Shown piece by piece: positions 1 through 8,240 of a DNA stretch of 23,575 bases. Numbering within the stretch: position 1 is the first letter of the stretch; every line of letters begins with the position of its first letter. The stretch is from Bacteroidales bacterium (GTDB lineage: Bacteria; Bacteroidota; Bacteroidia; Bacteroidales; UBA932): assembly GCA_017614795.1 (NCBI GenBank), contig JAGABD010000005.1, positions 1 to 23,575 on the forward strand, read 5' to 3'. Under the pieces are notes generated by a model. The model had not been told where the DNA came from. It saw only the letters and a list, made by a program, of their open reading frames with translations, and did not search any database. The position numbers were made by a program, and so were the translations under genes.

Positions 1-93
1 CTGGGCACCGTTCCAAGGGCATTTCTCGCGAAGGGTGTCCATCACTTCAAGGGCGCGGCTGAAAGCCTGAATCTTTTCTTCCTTTGTGTGCAT
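1..93 (-). CDS. mazG: MazG-like nucleoside triphosphate pyrophosphohydrolase, N-terminal fragment (cut by window edge)
   Basis: Only the first 31 codons are in the window, read leftward from an ATG at 93. The visible peptide has a charged start, a helix ending in DTLREKCPW, then NGAQ. Known from the family: MazG proteins begin with a helix followed by LR..CPWD..QT, and the enzyme hydrolyses NTPs to NMP and pyrophosphate. The usual Asp after CPW is Asn here (CPWN). The metal-binding EExxE motifs would lie outside the window. It diverges from the acetyl-CoA hydrolase gene. I see no clean TAnnTTTG element on its own strand. The assignment rests on a short match, so the family is likely but not certain. 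Confidence 0.72.
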   Translation of the reverse strand, partial: MHTKEEKIQAFSRALEVMDTLREKCPWNGAQ

Positions 94-121
94 AGCGCTG
101 CGAAGTTACGCAAAAAATGGC

Positions 122-129
122 TATATTTG
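122..129 (+). promoter_or_regulatory. Bacteroidota -7 promoter element (TATATTTG)
   Basis: An exact match to TAnnTTTG, 19 bases before the ATG of the acetyl-CoA hydrolase gene, in the AT-rich gap between two divergent genes. No convincing -33 element is visible. The element also argues against any start upstream of 149. Confidence 0.6.
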
Positions 130-148
130 TAAGATTGAAAATTGCGAT

Positions 149-1450
149 ATGAAAGCTATTCACTATGTAAGCGCCGACGAGGCCGTAAGCCATATCAAAA
201 GTGGCAGCCACATCCACCTTTCCAGCGTAGCAAGCGTTCCCCACTGCCTTATCCAGGCCCTCTGCCGCAGGGCGGATGCGGGTGACGTGCGCGACCTGCA
301 TTTCCATCACTTCCACACCGAAGGTCCGGCTCCGTACAGCGAGGAGCGTTATGCGGGCATCTTCTTCGACCAGGGTTTCTTCCTCGGTCCCAACGTGCGT
401 AAGAACGTGCAGGGCGGTTGGGCGGATTACCTGCCGGTGCACCTTGGCGAGAGCCAGAAGCTCTACCGCGAGGGCTACATCCACCTCGGAGCCGCTCTGG
501 TGAACGTTTCCCTGCCGGACGAGCACGGTTGCGTGAGCCTTGGCACTTCGGTGGACTGCAGCGTTGCAGCCGTGGAATCGGCCGACATAGTGATAGGCGT
601 CGTGAACCCCAACGTGCCGTTCGCATACGGCGACCTGCTGAACATCGACCAGTTCGACTACCTGGTGCGCGACGACACCCCGCTGGTCACCGCAGCTTTC
701 GCGGAGCCCACTCCCACGGAGGTGCTCATAGGCAAGAACGCTGCTGCCCTTGTGGAAGACGGCGACTGCATCCAGATGGGTATCGGCGCCCTGCCGAATG
801 CGCTCGCAGCGCAGCTTGGCGACCACAAGCACCTTGGCCTTCATACGGAAATGTTCGCCGACGGCCTGCTCCGCCTCATCAAGTCCGGAGTAATCGACGG
901 CTCCCGCAAAAAGATAGACACGGGCAAGGTGGTGGCCAGCTTCCTGCTCGGCAGCAACGACGTGTATTCCTTCATCGACCACAATCCCGACGTGCTGATG
1001 AAGGATATCAAATACGTGAACAACTCCTGGGTGATCGCCCAGAATCCGCACATGAAAGCCATCAATTCTGCAGTTGAGGTGGACCTCACCGGCCAGATCT
1101 GCGCCGATTCAATAGGCAACCGCATCTGGAGCGGTACCGGCGGACAGGTGGACTTCGTGAAGGGCGCCGTCATGAGCGAGGGAGGCAAGAGCATCACCGC
1201 GTTCGCATCCCGCACGCTGAAGGGCAAGAACAAGATAGTTCCCGTGCTGAATCCCGGCGCGGGCGTCGTAACGCCCCGTGCCGACGCCCACTGGATCGTC
1301 ACTGAATACGGCGCAGTGGATCTTTACGGCAAGTCGCTTCAGGAACGCGCCAAACTGCTTATCGGCATTGCGCATCCCGACGACCGCGAAGCGCTGGACC
1401 GCGCGGCATTCGAACGTTTCGGCCTCCATTGGCACAACTTATCCATCTGA
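149..1450 (+). CDS. Acetyl-CoA hydrolase/transferase family protein (Cat1/4-hydroxybutyrate CoA-transferase-like)
   Basis: A 433-residue protein of the usual length for acyl-CoA:acetate CoA-transferases and acetyl-CoA hydrolases. These enzymes move CoA between acyl groups through a glutamyl-CoA thioester, in the cytoplasm. Visible motifs are MGIGALPNA (a CoA-site loop), LHTEMFADG with Glu234 as the probable catalytic glutamate by analogy with 4-hydroxybutyrate CoA-transferase, SGTGGQVDF, and the C-terminal TEYGAVDLYGKS signature. The frame is open upstream to about 86, but the ATG at 149 is preferred because a promoter element lies at 122-129. The next gene starts 2 bases after the stop, so the two are probably co-transcribed. 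The acyl donor cannot be read from sequence: acetate, butyrate, succinate and 4-hydroxybutyrate all remain possible. Confidence 0.9.
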   Translation: MKAIHYVSADEAVSHIKSGSHIHLSSVASVPHCLIQALCRRADAGDVRDLHFHHFHTEGPAPYSEERYAGIFFDQGFFLGPNVRKNVQGGWADYLPVHLGESQKLYREGYIHLGAALVNVSLPDEHGCVSLGTSVDCSVAAVESADIVIGVVNPNVPFAYGDLLNIDQFDYLVRDDTPLVTAAFAEPTPTEVLIGKNAAALVEDGDCIQMGIGALPNALAAQLGDHKHLGLHTEMFADGLLRLIKSGVIDGSRKKIDTGKVVASFLLGSNDVYSFIDHNPDVLMKDIKYVNNSWVIAQNPHMKAINSAVEVDLTGQICADSIGNRIWSGTGGQVDFVKGAVMSEGGKSITAFASRTLKGKNKIVPVLNPGAGVVTPRADAHWIVTEYGAVDLYGKSLQERAKLLIGIAHPDDREALDRAAFERFGLHWHNLSI

Positions 1451-1452
1451 TC

Positions 1453-1977
1453 ATGAAAGTATTGGTAATCATAGACGCCCAGAACGACTTCATCGACGGG
1501 GCGCTCGGCAGCAAAGAAGCCCAGGTTGCGGTTCCGCTCATCGCGGAGCGCATCGCAAAGAAGGATTTCGACCTTCTCGTATTCACCCAGGACACCCATT
1601 CCGATAACTATATGCAGACCCGTGAAGGGGCGAAACTGCCCGTTCCGCACTGCCTGCGCGGCAGCGACGGCTGGAAGGTCAGCCCGGTCCTGCTGAAAGC
1701 GGCGGAAGGCGTCAAGGACGTGCGCTTCATTGCAAAGCCCACCTTCGGCTCGTTCGAGCTCCGCGACCTGCTTCTGGGACTTCCGAAACCTCTGGAAGTC
1801 GAGTTTTGTGGCTTTTGTACTGATATCTGCGTAGTCTCCAACGTTCTCATCTGCAAGGCGGCCCTTTACGAGGACGCCGACATCAAGGTGAACGCGGCTT
1901 GCTGCGCGGGCGTCACTCCCGAAAAGCACAGGGCGGCTCTCGACACGATGGCCTCCTGTCAGATAGAGATAGTCTGA
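1453..1977 (+). CDS. Isochorismatase-fold cysteine hydrolase, possible nicotinamidase
   Basis: A 174-residue protein with the full triad of the isochorismatase/nicotinamidase superfamily: Asp8 (VIIDAQNDF), Lys95 (IAKPTFGSF) and Cys126 (FCTDICVV). The DTH at 47-49 and the PHC at 65-67 (His66) fit the metal-binding Asp/His/His set of nicotinamidases. A nicotinamidase would convert nicotinamide to nicotinate for NAD salvage in the cytoplasm. The THSDNY...LPVPHC arrangement is also common in annotated cysteine hydrolases of unproven substrate, so I do not assign pncA firmly. It starts 2 bases after the CoA-transferase gene, and its TGA overlaps the next ATG (TGATG), indicating translational coupling to tcdA. 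Confidence 0.85.
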   Translation: MKVLVIIDAQNDFIDGALGSKEAQVAVPLIAERIAKKDFDLLVFTQDTHSDNYMQTREGAKLPVPHCLRGSDGWKVSPVLLKAAEGVKDVRFIAKPTFGSFELRDLLLGLPKPLEVEFCGFCTDICVVSNVLICKAALYEDADIKVNAACCAGVTPEKHRAALDTMASCQIEIV

Positions 1978-2690
1978 TGGAGCCCTGGCAGGAACGCACG
2001 GCCCTGCTCTTCGGCGAAGAGGGGCTCTCCAGACTTCAGGCGTCCCACGTGCTCGTGGTAGGCGTCGGGGGAGTGGGAGGCGCCGCCGCCGAAATGCTCG
2101 CCCGCAGCGCTGTAGGCCACATCACGCTGGTGGATGCCGATACCGTGGAGGCCTCCAACATCAACCGTCAGCTTCCCGCCCTCCATTCCACGCTCGGGCG
2201 CGGCAAATGCGAAGTCGTAGCCGAAAGGATCCGCGACATCAACCCCGCGGCGGCTGTGGACATCATTCCGGAATATATCTGCGAAGGGAATGTCGACGCC
2301 CTCCTGGGCGGCCTCAAGCCCGATTTCGTAGTGGACGCCATCGATACGCTCAGCCCCAAGATAGCCCTTATACAGTGGTGCCTGAAAAATGGCTTGCGGC
2401 TCGTGAGCTCGATGGGCTCAGGCGCCAAGACCGACGCCACCAAGGTGCGGCTCGCCGACATCTCCAAGACCCGCGAATGCCCTCTCGCACACCAACTGCG
2501 CAAGCGGCTCCACCGTCTCGGCATCGCAGAAGGCTTCCTCGCGGTCTATTCCGAGGAAAAGCCCGACAGAGAGGCCGTGGTGCTGGAAGAAGGCCGGAAC
2601 AAGAAGAGCAACGTCGGCACCGTGAGCTACCTTCCCGCCGTCTTCGGATGCGTGTGCGCGCAGGCGGCCATATGTGGAATTGTCAAATGA
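1977..2690 (+). CDS. tcdA: tRNA threonylcarbamoyladenosine dehydratase (TcdA/CsdL)
   Basis: A 237-residue ThiF/MoeB/E1-like adenylating protein, slightly shorter than E. coli TcdA. It has the GVGGVG dinucleotide loop at 29-34, LVDADTVEASNINRQ at 51-65 (typical E1-like ATP-site segment), and a C-terminal CPLAHQLRKRL stretch characteristic of TcdA. No ThiS/MoaD partner or rhodanese domain is nearby, which favours TcdA over MoeB or ThiF. The family uses ATP to cyclise t6A37 to ct6A37 in ANN-decoding tRNAs. The ATG at 1977 overlaps the preceding stop by one base. The frame is open further upstream, but that extension lies inside the previous gene. Confidence 0.88.
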   Translation: MEPWQERTALLFGEEGLSRLQASHVLVVGVGGVGGAAAEMLARSAVGHITLVDADTVEASNINRQLPALHSTLGRGKCEVVAERIRDINPAAAVDIIPEYICEGNVDALLGGLKPDFVVDAIDTLSPKIALIQWCLKNGLRLVSSMGSGAKTDATKVRLADISKTRECPLAHQLRKRLHRLGIAEGFLAVYSEEKPDREAVVLEEGRNKKSNVGTVSYLPAVFGCVCAQAAICGIVK

Positions 2691-2696
2691 ATTTTG

Positions 2697-2704
2697 TATC
2701 TTTG
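2697..2704 (+). promoter_or_regulatory. Bacteroidota -7 promoter element (TATCTTTG)
   Basis: An exact TAnnTTTG match followed by CA, in the 37-base gap between tcdA and the GNAT-like gene. The ATG follows 23 bases after the element. A TTG at 2680-2682 is nearby but sits closer than a typical -33 element. It suggests that the GNAT-prfA pair has its own promoter. Confidence 0.72.
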
Positions 2705-2727
2705 CAGTCTGTACTAAAACTGGCAGT

Positions 2728-3849
2728 ATGACTAATTACCGTTTAATCGAAGTCAACGACGCGAAGGACCTTCTGCGTTTCGTACGCTTCCCCGACCAGC
2801 TCTACAAGGGATGCCCGCAGTATGTGCCGGCAATCCACAACTGGGAGGTGAAGAACCTTACGAAAGACGCGGCCCTGGAGTATTGCACCCATAAGATGTG
2901 GATGGTCACCGACGGCGGAAAGGTCGTCGGACGCATCTGCGCTATGATCAACCCCCGCTACAACGAGCGCTACAACAAGAAGTGCGTGCGTTTCGGCTGG
3001 TTCGACTGCATCAACGACCTCGACGTCGCCCATATGCTCATAGTGGCGGCCGAGACCTGGGCCAAGGACCAGGGGATGGACACCATCCACGGACCTCTCT
3101 ATTACAACACCCTGGGCAAACAGGGAATGCTGGTGGAAGGCTACGAGAACATCCCTCCGTTCAACTGCCTGTACAACTATCCCTACTACAACGACCTTCT
3201 GGAGCATCTCGGCTTCGAGAAGGAATGCGACTGGATACAGTACAAGATGGTCGCGAACCACGGCGTCCCCGAGAAGGCCCGCCGCGTGGCGAACATCGTG
3301 ATCCAGCGCTACAACCTCCATTTCGGCAGCCTCGACAAGCTCAAGAAGGACCCCGAAATGGTGAAGAAGTTCTTCCGCCTCTACAGCGATTCGTTCTCCG
3401 AGGCGGTCTACAATTTCATTCCCTTCACCGAGAAGGAAATCGAGCAGGAAGCGGCTTCAGTGATGCCTTTCATCAACGACAAGGCCAGCGTGCTGCTGCT
3501 CGACGAGAACGACAATATCGTGGCATTCGCCATCTCCTTCCCCTTCATGAGCTGGGCTCTGCAGAAGGCGAAAGGCAAGCTTTTCCCCTTCGGCTGGATA
3601 CATCTGCTTCGCGCTATGCACAATTTCGAAACCACCGACCTTATGATAAACGGCGCAGTGCCCGAGTGGCAGAACAAGGGAGTCAGCGCGGTTTACTACC
3701 GCGAGATGGGCGACCGCGCCATCAAGGTGGGAATGCGCTGGGGCATCTCCAATCCGCAGATCGAGAGCAACAGCGCCGTGAACATCTGGAACAGCTACGA
3801 GCACGAGCCCTATATGCGCCGCAGGTGCTACATTAAAAAGATCAAGTGA
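2728..3849 (+). CDS. GNAT-like acyltransferase of unknown substrate (YghO-type)
   Basis: A 373-residue soluble protein resembling Bacteroidota proteins annotated as GNAT-fold, YghO-like. The N-terminal part begins with a segment containing [20 protein letters not shown], followed by [11 protein letters not shown], which fits a GNAT beta-strand. The C-terminal part has [12 protein letters not shown] (compare the acetyl-CoA-binding loop Q/RxxGx) and ends in a basic tail. There is no signal peptide or membrane segment. The ATG at 2728 is chosen over in-frame upstream starts because those precede the promoter element. Its TGA overlaps the prfA ATG (TGATG), so the two are translated together. The substrate is unknown, and the link to release factor 1 is positional only. 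Confidence 0.7.
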   Translation: MTNYRLIEVNDAKDLLRFVRFPDQLYKGCPQYVPAIHNWEVKNLTKDAALEYCTHKMWMVTDGGKVVGRICAMINPRYNERYNKKCVRFGWFDCINDLDVAHMLIVAAETWAKDQGMDTIHGPLYYNTLGKQGMLVEGYENIPPFNCLYNYPYYNDLLEHLGFEKECDWIQYKMVANHGVPEKARRVANIVIQRYNLHFGSLDKLKKDPEMVKKFFRLYSDSFSEAVYNFIPFTEKEIEQEAASVMPFINDKASVLLLDENDNIVAFAISFPFMSWALQKAKGKLFPFGWIHLLRAMHNFETTDLMINGAVPEWQNKGVSAVYYREMGDRAIKVGMRWGISNPQIESNSAVNIWNSYEHEPYMRRRCYIKKIK

Positions 3850-4940
3850 TGGCAGATACCAAGTTACTCGAGAAAGTTCTTTCCCTCCAGGACAAGTTCG
3901 CATCGCTCCAGGCCCAGCTTTCGAGCCCGGACGTGATGTCGGATATGAAGAAGTATGTGCAGCTGAACAAGGATTACAAGGAACTTGAGCCCATTATCAA
4001 GGCCGGTCTCGAGTACAAGAAGATGCTGGACAACATAGCCTCTGCGCGCGAAATCCTCCAGACCGAAAAGGACGAGGATCTCCGCGAGATGGCGAAGGAG
4101 GAAATCTCCGGAATAGAGGCGGGCCTGCCCGAGATGGAGCAGAGCATCAAGCTCCTCCTCATTCCCGCCGACCCCGACGACGGCAAGAACGCCCTCGTGG
4201 AAATCCGCGGCGGCACCGGGGGAGACGAGGCTGCCATTTTCGCCGGCGACCTCTTCCGTATGTACCAGCATTATGCCGAATCCAAGGGCTGGAAGCTCGA
4301 AGTCACCGACCAGACGCTGGGAACCTCCGGCGGATTCAAGCAGGTCGTGTTCAAGCTCAGCGGCAGCGACGGCGTCTACGGCCTTATGAAATACGAATCC
4401 GGCGTGCACCGCGTACAGCGCGTGCCCCAGACCGAAACCCAGGGTCGCATCCAGACTTCCGCCGCGTCGGTGGCTGTTTTCCCCGAGGCCGGCGAATTCG
4501 ACATCGAACTTAATCCCGCCGACATCCGCAAGGACCTCTTCTGCGCGTCGGGCCCCGGCGGACAGGGAGTCAATACTACCTACTCCGCGGTGCGTCTCAC
4601 CCATATCCCCTCGGGAATCGTGGTGCAGTGCCAGGAGGAACGTTCGCAGATCAAGAACGCGGAACGCGCGATGGAGGAACTCCGTACGCGTCTTTACAAT
4701 ATGGAGCATCAGAAGTACCTGGACGGCATAGCCGCAAAGCGCAAGACTATGGTGTCCACGGGCGACCGTTCCGCAAAAATCCGTACTTACAACTACCCTC
4801 AGTCGAGGGTCACCGACCATCGTATCAACTGGACCATGTACAACCTGCCCGCCTTTATGAACGGGGATATCCAGGAGTGCATAGAGCAGCTGCAGGTCGC
4901 CGAGAATGCCGAGCGCCTCAAGGAGGCTGGCGAAGAGTAA
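3849..4940 (+). CDS. prfA: Peptide chain release factor 1
   Basis: A 363-residue class I release factor of normal length, which terminates translation at UAA and UAG. The catalytic GGQ is at 237-239 in [19 protein letters not shown]. The codon-recognition tripeptide is PQT at 193-195 in [12 protein letters not shown]. That matches the PxT pattern of RF1, not the SPF of RF2. The coiled-coil N-terminal region is intact. A GTG lies 3 bases upstream in frame, but the ATG at 3849, overlapping the preceding stop, is the more likely start. The gene converges on fabF with a 47-base gap. Confidence 0.97.
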   Translation: MADTKLLEKVLSLQDKFASLQAQLSSPDVMSDMKKYVQLNKDYKELEPIIKAGLEYKKMLDNIASAREILQTEKDEDLREMAKEEISGIEAGLPEMEQSIKLLLIPADPDDGKNALVEIRGGTGGDEAAIFAGDLFRMYQHYAESKGWKLEVTDQTLGTSGGFKQVVFKLSGSDGVYGLMKYESGVHRVQRVPQTETQGRIQTSAASVAVFPEAGEFDIELNPADIRKDLFCASGPGGQGVNTTYSAVRLTHIPSGIVVQCQEERSQIKNAERAMEELRTRLYNMEHQKYLDGIAAKRKTMVSTGDRSAKIRTYNYPQSRVTDHRINWTMYNLPAFMNGDIQECIEQLQVAENAERLKEAGEE

Positions 4941-4947
4941 AGCCGCT

Positions 4948-4969
4948 TTTGCCTCCCGCGTCGGGCAAA
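4948..4969. terminator. Weak possible hairpin between convergent prfA and fabF
   Basis: TTTGCC and GGCAAA form a 6-bp stem around a 10-base loop in the gap between two convergent stop codons. There is no clear U-run on either strand. It is placed where a terminator is expected, but the structure itself is poor. Confidence 0.25.
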
Positions 4970-4987
4970 GGGCCGTGGTGCGGTGTC

Positions 4988-6235
4988 TTATACTTTACGG
5001 AACGCTATACAAGCATTATGTCCACCGAAGCCGAAGCTGTTGCTGAGACCGAGGTTGACATCGGCCTTTACGGCCTTGTTGGGCGTGTAGTCGAGGTCGC
5101 AGTCCGGATCGGGATTGTCGAGATTGATGGTGGGAGGGATGATGCCTTCCTGAAGGGCGAGGACGGTCGCTACGGCTTCGGCCGCGCCGGTTCCGCCGAA
5201 CATATGGCCGTGCATGCTCTTGGTCGATGAGATGTGGGCCTTTCGGGCGGCTTCTTCTCCCATGGCGATCTTGATGGCGCGGGTTTCGGCGACGTCGTTG
5301 TAGAAGGTTCCGGTGCCGTGCGCGTTGATGTACACGTTGTCCTTTTCGGGATCGAATCCGGCCTGTTCCAGAGCAATCTTTATGCAGCGCGCCTGGGTGT
5401 TTCCCTCGGGACGCGGAGCAGTGGCGTGATATGCGTCGCAGGTGCTGCCGTAGCCTACCATTTCGGCATAGATGTGGGCGCCTCTGGCAACCGCGTGTTC
5501 CCATTCCTCGAGAATCAGCACGGAAGAACCGTCGGCCATCACGAAACCGGCCCTGTCCTTGTTGAAAGGCAGGCAGGCGTGCTTCGGATCGGGCGCGGTG
5601 GTGAGCGCCTTGCAGTTGGCGAAGCCTGCGAGCCCGAGGGGCACGGCGGCAAATTCGCTGCCGCCCGCAATCATCGCCGTGGCGTAGCCGTGGCGGATGC
5701 TGCGGTAGGCTTCGCCCAGCGAGTGGGACGAAGTAGCGCAGGCGGTCTGGATGTTGAGGCAGCTGTTTTGGGCATTGAACTTTATGGCAATCTGGCCGGA
5801 GGCCATGTCCGCTATCATCGTGGGGATGAAGAGGGGAGAGATCCACTGTCCGGTGGGGTCTTCCTTGAGCTTGAACACTTCGGGGATTATGACGTCGAAT
5901 CCGCCGACTCCAGAGCCGACTATGGTGCCGAGTTCCTCGGGGTCGATGTTCTCGCCGCTCACGAGCCCGGAATCCTTCATGGCCTGCCATGCCGAAGCCA
6001 TTCCGTAGATGGTGAACATCGCCTGCTTGCGGATGAAGGGGGCGTCCATTCCGTAGTTCTCGGGATGGAAGTCGCGCACCTTGCCCGCTATCTTCACCTT
6101 GAAGCCGTCGGTGGGGAATTCATTGATGTAATCGATGCCGCAAACCCCTTTCTTGAGGTTGGCCCAGAAGGTGGGGACATCGTTTCCGATGCAGGAAACC
6201 ACACCGAGTCCGGTAACTGCTACCCGTTTGTCCAT
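4988..6235 (-). CDS. fabF: Beta-ketoacyl-ACP synthase II-type condensing enzyme
   Basis: A 415-residue thiolase-fold ketosynthase, which condenses malonyl-ACP with acyl-ACP in fatty acid elongation. The Cys-His-His set is present: Cys166 (QTACATSSHS), His306 (NAHGTGT) and His344 in STKSMHGHMFGGTG, with Lys339 conserved. The gate loop NSFGFGGHN is at 399-407. Two segments differ from E. coli FabF: GHMFGGTGAAE replaces GHLLGAAGAVE, and GGHN replaces GGTN. No acpP or rnc neighbour is present, although in many genomes fabF follows acpP. It could therefore be a second ketosynthase with a specialised acyl range. It starts 20 bases after its own -7 element and diverges from the LytTR regulator. Confidence 0.88.
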   Translation of the reverse strand: MDKRVAVTGLGVVSCIGNDVPTFWANLKKGVCGIDYINEFPTDGFKVKIAGKVRDFHPENYGMDAPFIRKQAMFTIYGMASAWQAMKDSGLVSGENIDPEELGTIVGSGVGGFDVIIPEVFKLKEDPTGQWISPLFIPTMIADMASGQIAIKFNAQNSCLNIQTACATSSHSLGEAYRSIRHGYATAMIAGGSEFAAVPLGLAGFANCKALTTAPDPKHACLPFNKDRAGFVMADGSSVLILEEWEHAVARGAHIYAEMVGYGSTCDAYHATAPRPEGNTQARCIKIALEQAGFDPEKDNVYINAHGTGTFYNDVAETRAIKIAMGEEAARKAHISSTKSMHGHMFGGTGAAEAVATVLALQEGIIPPTINLDNPDPDCDLDYTPNKAVKADVNLGLSNSFGFGGHNACIAFRKV

Positions 6236-6255
6236 ACTGCCATTATTTAGGATGG

Positions 6256-6263
6256 CAAATATA
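6256..6263 (-). promoter_or_regulatory. Bacteroidota -7 promoter element for fabF (TATATTTG)
   Basis: On the minus strand this reads TATATTTG, an exact TAnnTTTG match 20 bases before the fabF ATG. It lies 12 bases from the oppositely oriented element of the LytTR gene, so the two promoters probably interfere or are co-regulated. Confidence 0.65.
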
Positions 6264-6275
6264 GCAATTTTTCGT

Positions 6276-6283
6276 TATCTTTG
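6276..6283 (+). promoter_or_regulatory. Bacteroidota -7 promoter element for the LytTR operon (TATCTTTG)
   Basis: TATCTTTG followed by CA, 20 bases before the ATG at 6304. It overlaps the left arm of a perfect inverted repeat at 6279-6294. No -33 element is convincing. Confidence 0.68.
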
Positions 6284-6294
6284 CATACGCAAAG
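6279..6294. promoter_or_regulatory. Perfect 6-bp inverted repeat CTTTGC-ATAC-GCAAAG, candidate operator
   Basis: The two arms are exactly complementary around a 4-base centre. The repeat overlaps the 3' half of the -7 element and the expected transcription start of the LytTR gene. A protein bound here would block that promoter, and autoregulation is one option. Without a second copy elsewhere it remains a candidate. Confidence 0.4.
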
Positions 6295-6303
6295 CTTGCC
6301 TCG

Positions 6304-6975
6304 ATGGTCAAGGACAACAAAAAGAAAACGGGAGAAGGCGCCGGCCAGCAGCCTTCGTCGGCGGTCTTCGCCGGCATCGGAAGCGTGCTGCTCCTGATGC
6401 CTCTCATCGTGGCCTCCCTGGTCACCACGGGCGTCATCCGCATCGACTTCCGCGGTTTCTGGCAAATCTTCCTGGAAGCCCTTCTCTACGGACTTCTGAC
6501 CATCGGCGCCGCCTATCTCCTCGTAGCCATCCATTTCGTCATCAAGGACAGGGCGAACATCATCCGCCTTATGAATATGGGCGACGTCGTCAGCGACAGC
6601 TTCCCCGCGCCGCAGGACGAGCAGATCATCACCCTTTTCGACAACGACGGCGGAATGAAGCTATCGGTGCGCCTGCGCAACATCTTCTTCATAGAATCGG
6701 ACGACAACTACATAAAGGTCTGGTACTCCGACAACAACGGCGAGCTGAAGCAGTATATGCTGCGCTGCCGCCTGAAGACGGTGGAGGAGAGCTTCGCGGG
6801 GAGCGACCTGGTGCGCTGCCACCGCAAGTACATAGTTAACATTTCCAAAGTCGATGTCCTCAGCCGGGAAAAGGAGGGCTACTACATCGACCTGGGCATA
6901 GAAACGGCGCACGCACTGCCGGTTTCCCGCACCTATGAGGCCAGCGTGCTTTCAAGATTCAATTCCAGACAGTAA
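6304..6975 (+). CDS. Membrane-anchored LytTR DNA-binding protein
   Basis: A 223-residue protein. Residues 1-19 are charged, then two transmembrane helices at about 20-43 and 54-80, a linker, and a LytTR DNA-binding domain at about 105-220. LytTR signatures visible are RNIFFIESDDNYIKVWY, the Lys-Thr-Val-Glu after the third strand, and LVRCHRKYIVNISKV. There is no receiver domain, so it is not a classical response regulator. Membrane attachment would place the binding domain at the inner face of the cytoplasmic membrane. It is divergent from fabF and its stop overlaps the next ATG (TAATG). The signal it senses is unknown. Control of fabF or of its own operon is inference from position. Confidence 0.85.
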   Translation: MVKDNKKKTGEGAGQQPSSAVFAGIGSVLLLMPLIVASLVTTGVIRIDFRGFWQIFLEALLYGLLTIGAAYLLVAIHFVIKDRANIIRLMNMGDVVSDSFPAPQDEQIITLFDNDGGMKLSVRLRNIFFIESDDNYIKVWYSDNNGELKQYMLRCRLKTVEESFAGSDLVRCHRKYIVNISKVDVLSREKEGYYIDLGIETAHALPVSRTYEASVLSRFNSRQ

Positions 6976-7352
6976 TGTGGCAGAGAATACAGACGCTTTA
7001 TCTGGCACTTGCCTTCGTGGCGGTGCTGTTCGTGGTGCTGGGCTTCGACAAGACGGCATTCGTGGTGCTGGCCTCCGTGGCCCTCGTGCTTGAATTCCTG
7101 GCGCTTACGGTTTACCGCCACCGTATCTTCCAGATGCGCACAGCCGTGTTTGCCGCCCTGATTCTGCTGGGCCTGCAGATATGGATAGGAGTGGATTATT
7201 ATATGGCAGAAGACAAGGCTGCCTTCGGCATTGCGACTGTGCTTCCTGCCGTGGCCATCATACTCGACGTCCTGGCGGCAAGGGCGATACTTGCCGACGA
7301 ACTGCTCGTGAGAAGCGCTTCCCGCCTTCGTTCCGCAAAGAAAAAACACTAA
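6975..7352 (+). CDS. DUF4293 family four-helix membrane protein
   Basis: A 125-residue hydrophobic protein starting MWQRIQTLYL, which matches the characteristic opening of the Bacteroidota DUF4293 family. Four membrane helices are apparent, at about residues 6-23, 27-45, 55-74 and 83-102, followed by a basic C-terminal tail ending KKKH. No function is known for the family and there are no catalytic motifs. Its ATG overlaps the LytTR stop codon by one base, so the two are likely translated together and both sit in the cytoplasmic membrane. The coupling suggests, but does not prove, that it partners the LytTR protein. Confidence 0.8.
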   Translation: MWQRIQTLYLALAFVAVLFVVLGFDKTAFVVLASVALVLEFLALTVYRHRIFQMRTAVFAALILLGLQIWIGVDYYMAEDKAAFGIATVLPAVAIILDVLAARAILADELLVRSASRLRSAKKKH

Positions 7353-7366
7353 AAAACCAATACATT

Positions 7367-8236
7367 ATGAGAATTCCTGAATCTGAACTGATAATCAACG
7401 GCGACGGCTCCGTTTTCCATCTTCATATCAAGCCGGAAGAGCTGGCCGACACCGTAGTGCTGTTCGGCGACCCCGAAAGGGTGAAGATGTTCGAGGCCCT
7501 CTTCGAGGATGTCGAGGCCAAGGGCCAGTCGCGCGAATTCGCGTTCTGCACCGGACACTATCACGGCAAGCGCATGACGGCGGTTTCGCATGGCATCGGA
7601 TGCGACAATATCGACATTGTTGCCACCGAGCTCGACGCCCTCGCCAACATCGACTTTAAGACCCGCGAGGTTAAGCCCGAGCACAAAACCCTCACTCTCG
7701 TGCGCATCGGCACCTGCGGCGCCATCCAGCCCGAAATTCCCCTCGGTTCGTTCATTCTCAGCCATATTTCAGTCGGCTGCGACGGCCTTATGAACTGGTA
7801 CGAAGGACGCGACGAAATCGCGCTTCTCGATTTCGAGGAGGCCTTCAAGAAGGCGGTCCACTGGGGAAAGCATCTTCCCGACCCTTATTTCGTGCGTGCC
7901 TCGCAGCGTCTGATCGACCTCTTCGAGCCTTATACGGTTAAGGGTATGACAGTTGCCGCATCGGGCTTCTACGGCCCTCAGGGACGCGTTGTGCGCCAGG
8001 GTCTGGCCATGCCGAACATGCTCGAGGATTTCGAGAAGTTTGAGTACAAGGGCTACAAGATTACCAACTTCGAGATGGAAGGCTCCGCCCTGGCCGGAAT
8101 GGCGCGCAAACTCGGCCACGACGCCATTACGGTATGCTGCGCCATTGCGCACCGCTATCTCAAGGATGCCAACACCGATTACAAGCCCCGCGTCAGGGAG
8201 CTTGTGAAACTGGTTATGGACAAGCTTTCGGAATAG
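7367..8236 (+). CDS. Nucleoside phosphorylase (uridine/purine phosphorylase family)
   Basis: A 289-residue member of the PNP/UDP superfamily. Motifs are FGDPERVKMF (phosphate-binding GDPxR), VSHGIGCDN, VRIGTCGAIQ (phosphate loop) and NFEMEGSAL (ribose-binding MEG/MES segment). The family phosphorolyses nucleosides to base and ribose 1-phosphate for salvage. The NFEME segment is shared with uridine phosphorylase, but the insert region and C-terminus do not allow the base specificity to be read. It begins 14 bases after the DUF4293 gene and is probably the last gene of that transcript. Its stop lies 4 bases from the end of the convergent Clp N-domain gene. Confidence 0.85.
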   Translation: MRIPESELIINGDGSVFHLHIKPEELADTVVLFGDPERVKMFEALFEDVEAKGQSREFAFCTGHYHGKRMTAVSHGIGCDNIDIVATELDALANIDFKTREVKPEHKTLTLVRIGTCGAIQPEIPLGSFILSHISVGCDGLMNWYEGRDEIALLDFEEAFKKAVHWGKHLPDPYFVRASQRLIDLFEPYTVKGMTVAASGFYGPQGRVVRQGLAMPNMLEDFEKFEYKGYKITNFEMEGSALAGMARKLGHDAITVCCAIAHRYLKDANTDYKPRVRELVKLVMDKLSE

Positions 8237-8240
8237 GGGC

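Noticed and set aside
5234..6250. A 338-codon open frame on the plus strand opposite fabF
   Set aside because: It is a shadow of fabF, which has all catalytic motifs.
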